Shown one piece after another: positions 5,817-7,685 of a DNA stretch of 7,685 bases. The stretch covers positions 1 to 7,685 of the forward strand of contig CAMHRD010000049.1 of the NCBI GenBank assembly GCA_946187365.1, written 5' to 3'. This DNA comes from an uncultured Bacteroidales bacterium. GTDB lineage: Bacteria; Bacteroidota; Bacteroidia; Bacteroidales; UBA932. Below the pieces are notes generated by a model that did no database searches, was not told the origin of the DNA, and saw nothing but the letters and a program-made list of their open reading frames with translations. Made by a program: the position numbers and the translations under genes. Numbering within the stretch: position 1 is the first letter of the stretch; every line of letters begins with the position of its first letter.

Positions 5817-7049
5817 TTATCTAACAACAACAACACGGTTAAGTTTGTTGTCCTTAGTGCTGAACTCGCTTGTTCCACCAAGGTTCTTATCAGAGATCTT
5901 GTAGTTTCCACCGCAAGCCTTGATAACGTTCAAAACTGCGTCAAGACGAGCCTGACCGAGTTTCTCGTTAGTCTTAGAAGAACCTGTTGCGCTGTCTGCA
6001 GCACCGCAAATCTCAAATACGCGATCCTTGCTGCTCTCCATAGAGGTCTTAACAAAGTACTGGATACTCTTAACCTGATCCTCTGTAAGAGTTGCCTTTC
6101 CGAGTGGGAAGTAAACTGCAAATGGAGCAGGAGTGTACTTGGTCTCGCCCTTTACGATAACTGTCTCAGCAGGCTTCTTAGCCTTCTCAGCGTCAAGGTC
6201 ACTCTTAAGCTTGTTGTTCTTTGCGTTGATAGCATCAAGAGCACCGTTGAGATCCTTAATCTTGTTGTTAAGAGGAGTTACGTCAACAGCTGCGTGTGAA
6301 CGATGGAACTCTCTGTTTCTGAACTGGTAAGCAAGACCGAGAGCAACACTACCCATATACTCTCTGCGATGGTGTCTTGTGTCACCGTCAAGTGACTGGT
6401 TGAACATAGACTGGTTAACATCCAAGGTAATGTCCAAAGCGGAGCATACGCGGAACATTGTGTACAAACCAACTGTACCTGCCCACTCGTGGTGTCCCTG
6501 TTTGCGGAACTTGTGCTGACCAGGAGCAAGATTTACAATGAATCCTGCACCAAGGTAAGGAGCAAAGTCTACAAAACGGTCTGATCTGTAACCACCAATG
6601 ACGTTGGAGATGTTCCACATGAGGTCACCTCTGAAGTGATGAGGACGGAACTTCTGAATATAGCCGTAGCTATAGTTATCAGCAGGGTCTACAAACTCAT
6701 TTCCAGACCATGCAGGAGTAGTAGGGCTAACTTTGTCATTGTAGTAGAAACCTCTGGCCTTTCCGCCATACCATCCGAGTCTGAGACCTACAGATGGGGT
6801 AATCCACTTACCTATGTAAGCCTGGAGAGAATGACGTGCTCTGTCCTTGAAGTTGAGCTGATGATCCTGCTCTCCCTGATACCAGTTGATACCACCGGCA
6901 ACGCCAATGAATACGTTGTCAAACAGACGGTTAGTCTCGTAAGGGCCTCTCTTGGTCTGAGCCTCAGCACCTCTAACAACCTGTGCGTTAACGCTTACTA
7001 CTGCAAGCGCGCATACAGCAACAGTTACAAATAGTTTTTTCAAATTCAT
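5817..7049 (-). CDS. OmpA-family outer membrane protein (beta-barrel plus peptidoglycan-binding domain)
   Basis: This 410-residue protein has a Sec signal peptide (MNLKKLFVTV..., likely cleaved at VNA|Q, residue 22) and an aromatic- and glycine-rich beta-barrel region to about residue 250. A short coiled-coil-like linker follows (about 256-290, with LNNKIKDLNGALDAI), then a C-terminal OmpA-like domain from about 309. That domain carries the peptidoglycan-binding signature in the Bacteroidota form: D352 in GAADSATG and R368 in LGQAR. It should span the outer membrane and tether it to the cell wall. I chose the ATG at 7049 because it begins a standard signal peptide; the frame is open to 7136, but a strong promoter at 7095-7125 lies inside that extension. 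An in-frame ATG at 7076 is a less likely alternative. Cysteines occur at 348 and 379 in the OmpA domain. A close paralog lies upstream, separated by a terminator. Confidence 0.92.
   Translation of the reverse strand: MNLKKLFVTVAVCALAVVSVNAQVVRGAEAQTKRGPYETNRLFDNVFIGVAGGINWYQGEQDHQLNFKDRARHSLQAYIGKWITPSVGLRLGWYGGKARGFYYNDKVSPTTPAWSGNEFVDPADNYSYGYIQKFRPHHFRGDLMWNISNVIGGYRSDRFVDFAPYLGAGFIVNLAPGQHKFRKQGHHEWAGTVGLYTMFRVCSALDITLDVNQSMFNQSLDGDTRHHRREYMGSVALGLAYQFRNREFHRSHAAVDVTPLNNKIKDLNGALDAINAKNNKLKSDLDAEKAKKPAETVIVKGETKYTPAPFAVYFPLGKATLTEDQVKSIQYFVKTSMESSKDRVFEICGAADSATGSSKTNEKLGQARLDAVLNVIKACGGNYKISDKNLGGTSEFSTKDNKLNRVVVVR
5875..5975. repeat. Highly conserved segment shared by the two OmpA paralogs (copy 1)
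   Basis: These 101 bases match 7244-7344 at all but two positions (5931 and 5933, both in one Leu codon, so silent). They encode residues 359-391 of the first OmpA protein, covering the R368 helix to the NLGG strand. Flanking coding sequence is clearly more diverged. Confidence 0.9.
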
Positions 7050-7094
7050 ATTAGTTAATTTTTGGTTTACTTTCATTTTAGCATGTAGCAATTG

Positions 7095-7125
7095 CAAATA
7101 TAGTAATAAAAAGCCATAAATCAAC
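7095..7125 (-). promoter_or_regulatory. Promoter of the first OmpA-family gene
   Basis: On the minus strand, GTTG (7125-7122) and TATATTTG (7102-7095) are separated by 19 bases, matching the Bacteroidota -33/-7 consensus. The predicted start near 7090 leaves a leader of about 40 bases before the ATG at 7049. It lies just after the terminator of the upstream paralog, so the two OmpA genes are separately transcribed. Confidence 0.85.
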
Positions 7126-7134
7126 ACATACAAC

Positions 7135-7164
7135 AAAAAAAAGCCGCTCCCTAAGGAACGGCTT
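7135..7164 (-). terminator. Intrinsic terminator of the second (upstream) OmpA-family gene
   Basis: On the minus strand, AAGCCGTTCC and GGAGCGGCTT form a 10-pair stem (one T-G wobble) around a TTAG loop and run into a tract of eight T. It begins about 22 bases after the stop codon at 7186. The plus strand lacks a U-tract here, so it works in one direction. Confidence 0.92.
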
Positions 7165-7185
7165 AATTTCTTAACCTAATTGTAA

Positions 7186-7685
7186 TTATTTGATAACAAC
7201 TACACGGTTGAGAGTCTTGTCAGTCTGGCTGAACTGCATTGTACCACCAAGGTTCTTATCAGAGATCTTGTAGTTTCCACCGCAAGCCTTGATAACGTTG
7301 AGAACTGCGTCAAGACGAGCCTGACCGAGTTTCTCGTTAGTCTTTGCAGAACCAGTTGCGCTGTCAGCAGCACCGTCGATCTCGAATACGCGGTCCTTGT
7401 TAGTAGCCATTGCATTCTCAACGAAGTACTTAATGCTGTTAACCTGAGCCTCTGTAAGAGTAGCCTTGCCAAGTTTGAAGTAAACTGCAAATGGAGAAGG
7501 AACGATCTTAGTCTCACCTTCCTTAACGATTACAGTCTCACCCTTCTTCTTACCCTTCTCTGCTGCGAGCTCGTCCTGGAGCTTCTTGTTGAGAGCGTTA
7601 GCGTTCTCAATTGCAGAGTTGAGATCCTTAATCTTGTTGTTGTAAGGAGTTACGTCTACAGGAGCGTGAGCTCTTGAGAACTCTC
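7186..7685 (-). CDS. OmpA-family outer membrane protein, 3' part only (tandem paralog, cut by window edge)
   Basis: The minus-strand frame is open from the window edge to the TAA at 7186, giving the last 165 residues of a second OmpA-family protein; the beta-barrel and signal peptide lie outside the window. The visible part starts at EFSRAHAPVDVTP, continues through a coiled-coil-like linker with several KK and EKGKKK residues, and ends in the OmpA-like domain with FEIDGAADSATG and LGQAR (the peptidoglycan-binding Asp and Arg). It is colinear with the downstream paralog over its whole visible length and mostly identical in the C-terminal domain. Where the other copy has EICGAAD, this one has the more typical EIDGAAD. 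An internal ATG at 7410 is not the start, because homology to the paralog continues upstream to the edge. It has its own terminator. Confidence 0.92.
   Translation of the reverse strand, partial: EFSRAHAPVDVTPYNNKIKDLNSAIENANALNKKLQDELAAEKGKKKGETVIVKEGETKIVPSPFAVYFKLGKATLTEAQVNSIKYFVENAMATNKDRVFEIDGAADSATGSAKTNEKLGQARLDAVLNVIKACGGNYKISDKNLGGTMQFSQTDKTLNRVVVIK
7244..7344. repeat. Highly conserved segment shared by the two OmpA paralogs (copy 2)
   Basis: This is the partner of 5875-5975, offset by 1369 bases, with two silent differences in 101 bases. The direct repeat could support unequal recombination that fuses or deletes the OmpA copies. Confidence 0.9.

Noticed and set aside
6636..7034. 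Plus-strand frame of 132 codons antisense to the first OmpA gene
   Set aside because: It has no promoter, signal or domain features, and sits opposite a confident coding region.
7050..7136. N-terminal extension of the first OmpA protein to an ATG at 7136
   Set aside because: The extension spans the strong -33/-7 promoter and would precede a complete signal peptide starting at 7049.
7200..7517. Second minus-strand frame overlapping the partial OmpA gene
   Set aside because: It is out of frame with the OmpA-domain homology. The frame ending at 7186 is colinear with the paralog over its full visible length.

Overview
The window looks like an ordinary chromosomal stretch from a member of the Bacteroidota, probably a Bacteroidales-type gut or rumen bacterium. 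Four things point there. A DUF4831-type exported protein and a double-HU (CCDC81-like) membrane protein are families essentially restricted to this phylum. The OmpA-like proteins have the phylum's D-x-x-T-G variant of the peptidoglycan-binding motif. Four promoter -7 boxes match the Bacteroidota sigma-ABfr consensus TAnnTTTG exactly. Genes are preceded by A-rich leaders rather than Shine-Dalgarno sites.

Layout, left to right. Positions 18-3953 hold four co-directional plus-strand genes: an LpxL/HtrB-like lipid A acyltransferase, a DUF4831 exported protein, an M20C dipeptidase (pepD) and a Lys/Ala-rich histone H1-like protein. The last three are close together (24 and 32 bases apart), and no strong terminator is visible until a hairpin at 3969-4007. 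That hairpin looks bidirectional and also ends the minus-strand tRNA-Asn(GTT) gene at 4010-4083. The tRNA promoter and the promoter of the plus-strand HU-type gene (4195-4935) diverge from a compact region at 4100-4175. The HU gene converges on a minus-strand LPS-kinase-like gene with no intergenic base between them (4935/4936).

The right half is all minus strand. Two tandem paralogous OmpA-family outer membrane proteins (the upstream one cut by the window edge) each end in their own strong intrinsic terminator. The LPS-kinase-like gene follows, and its -33 promoter element lies in the U-tract of the preceding terminator. Each minus-strand gene with its 5' end in the window therefore appears to be its own transcription unit.

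The common theme is envelope biogenesis: lipid A acylation, LPS/sugar phosphorylation, OmpA-type tethering of outer membrane to peptidoglycan, and a membrane-anchored DNA-binding protein. A peptidase and a nucleoid protein are mixed in. I see no phage, insertion sequence, CRISPR array, defence system or other clearly novel system. There is no gene-free stretch over 300 bases; the largest, 3954-4194, holds the terminator, the tRNA and the two divergent promoters. The most noteworthy points are the PepD missing its usual N-terminus, the terminator/promoter overlap, the unevenly conserved OmpA paralogs and the minimal-alphabet histone-like protein.
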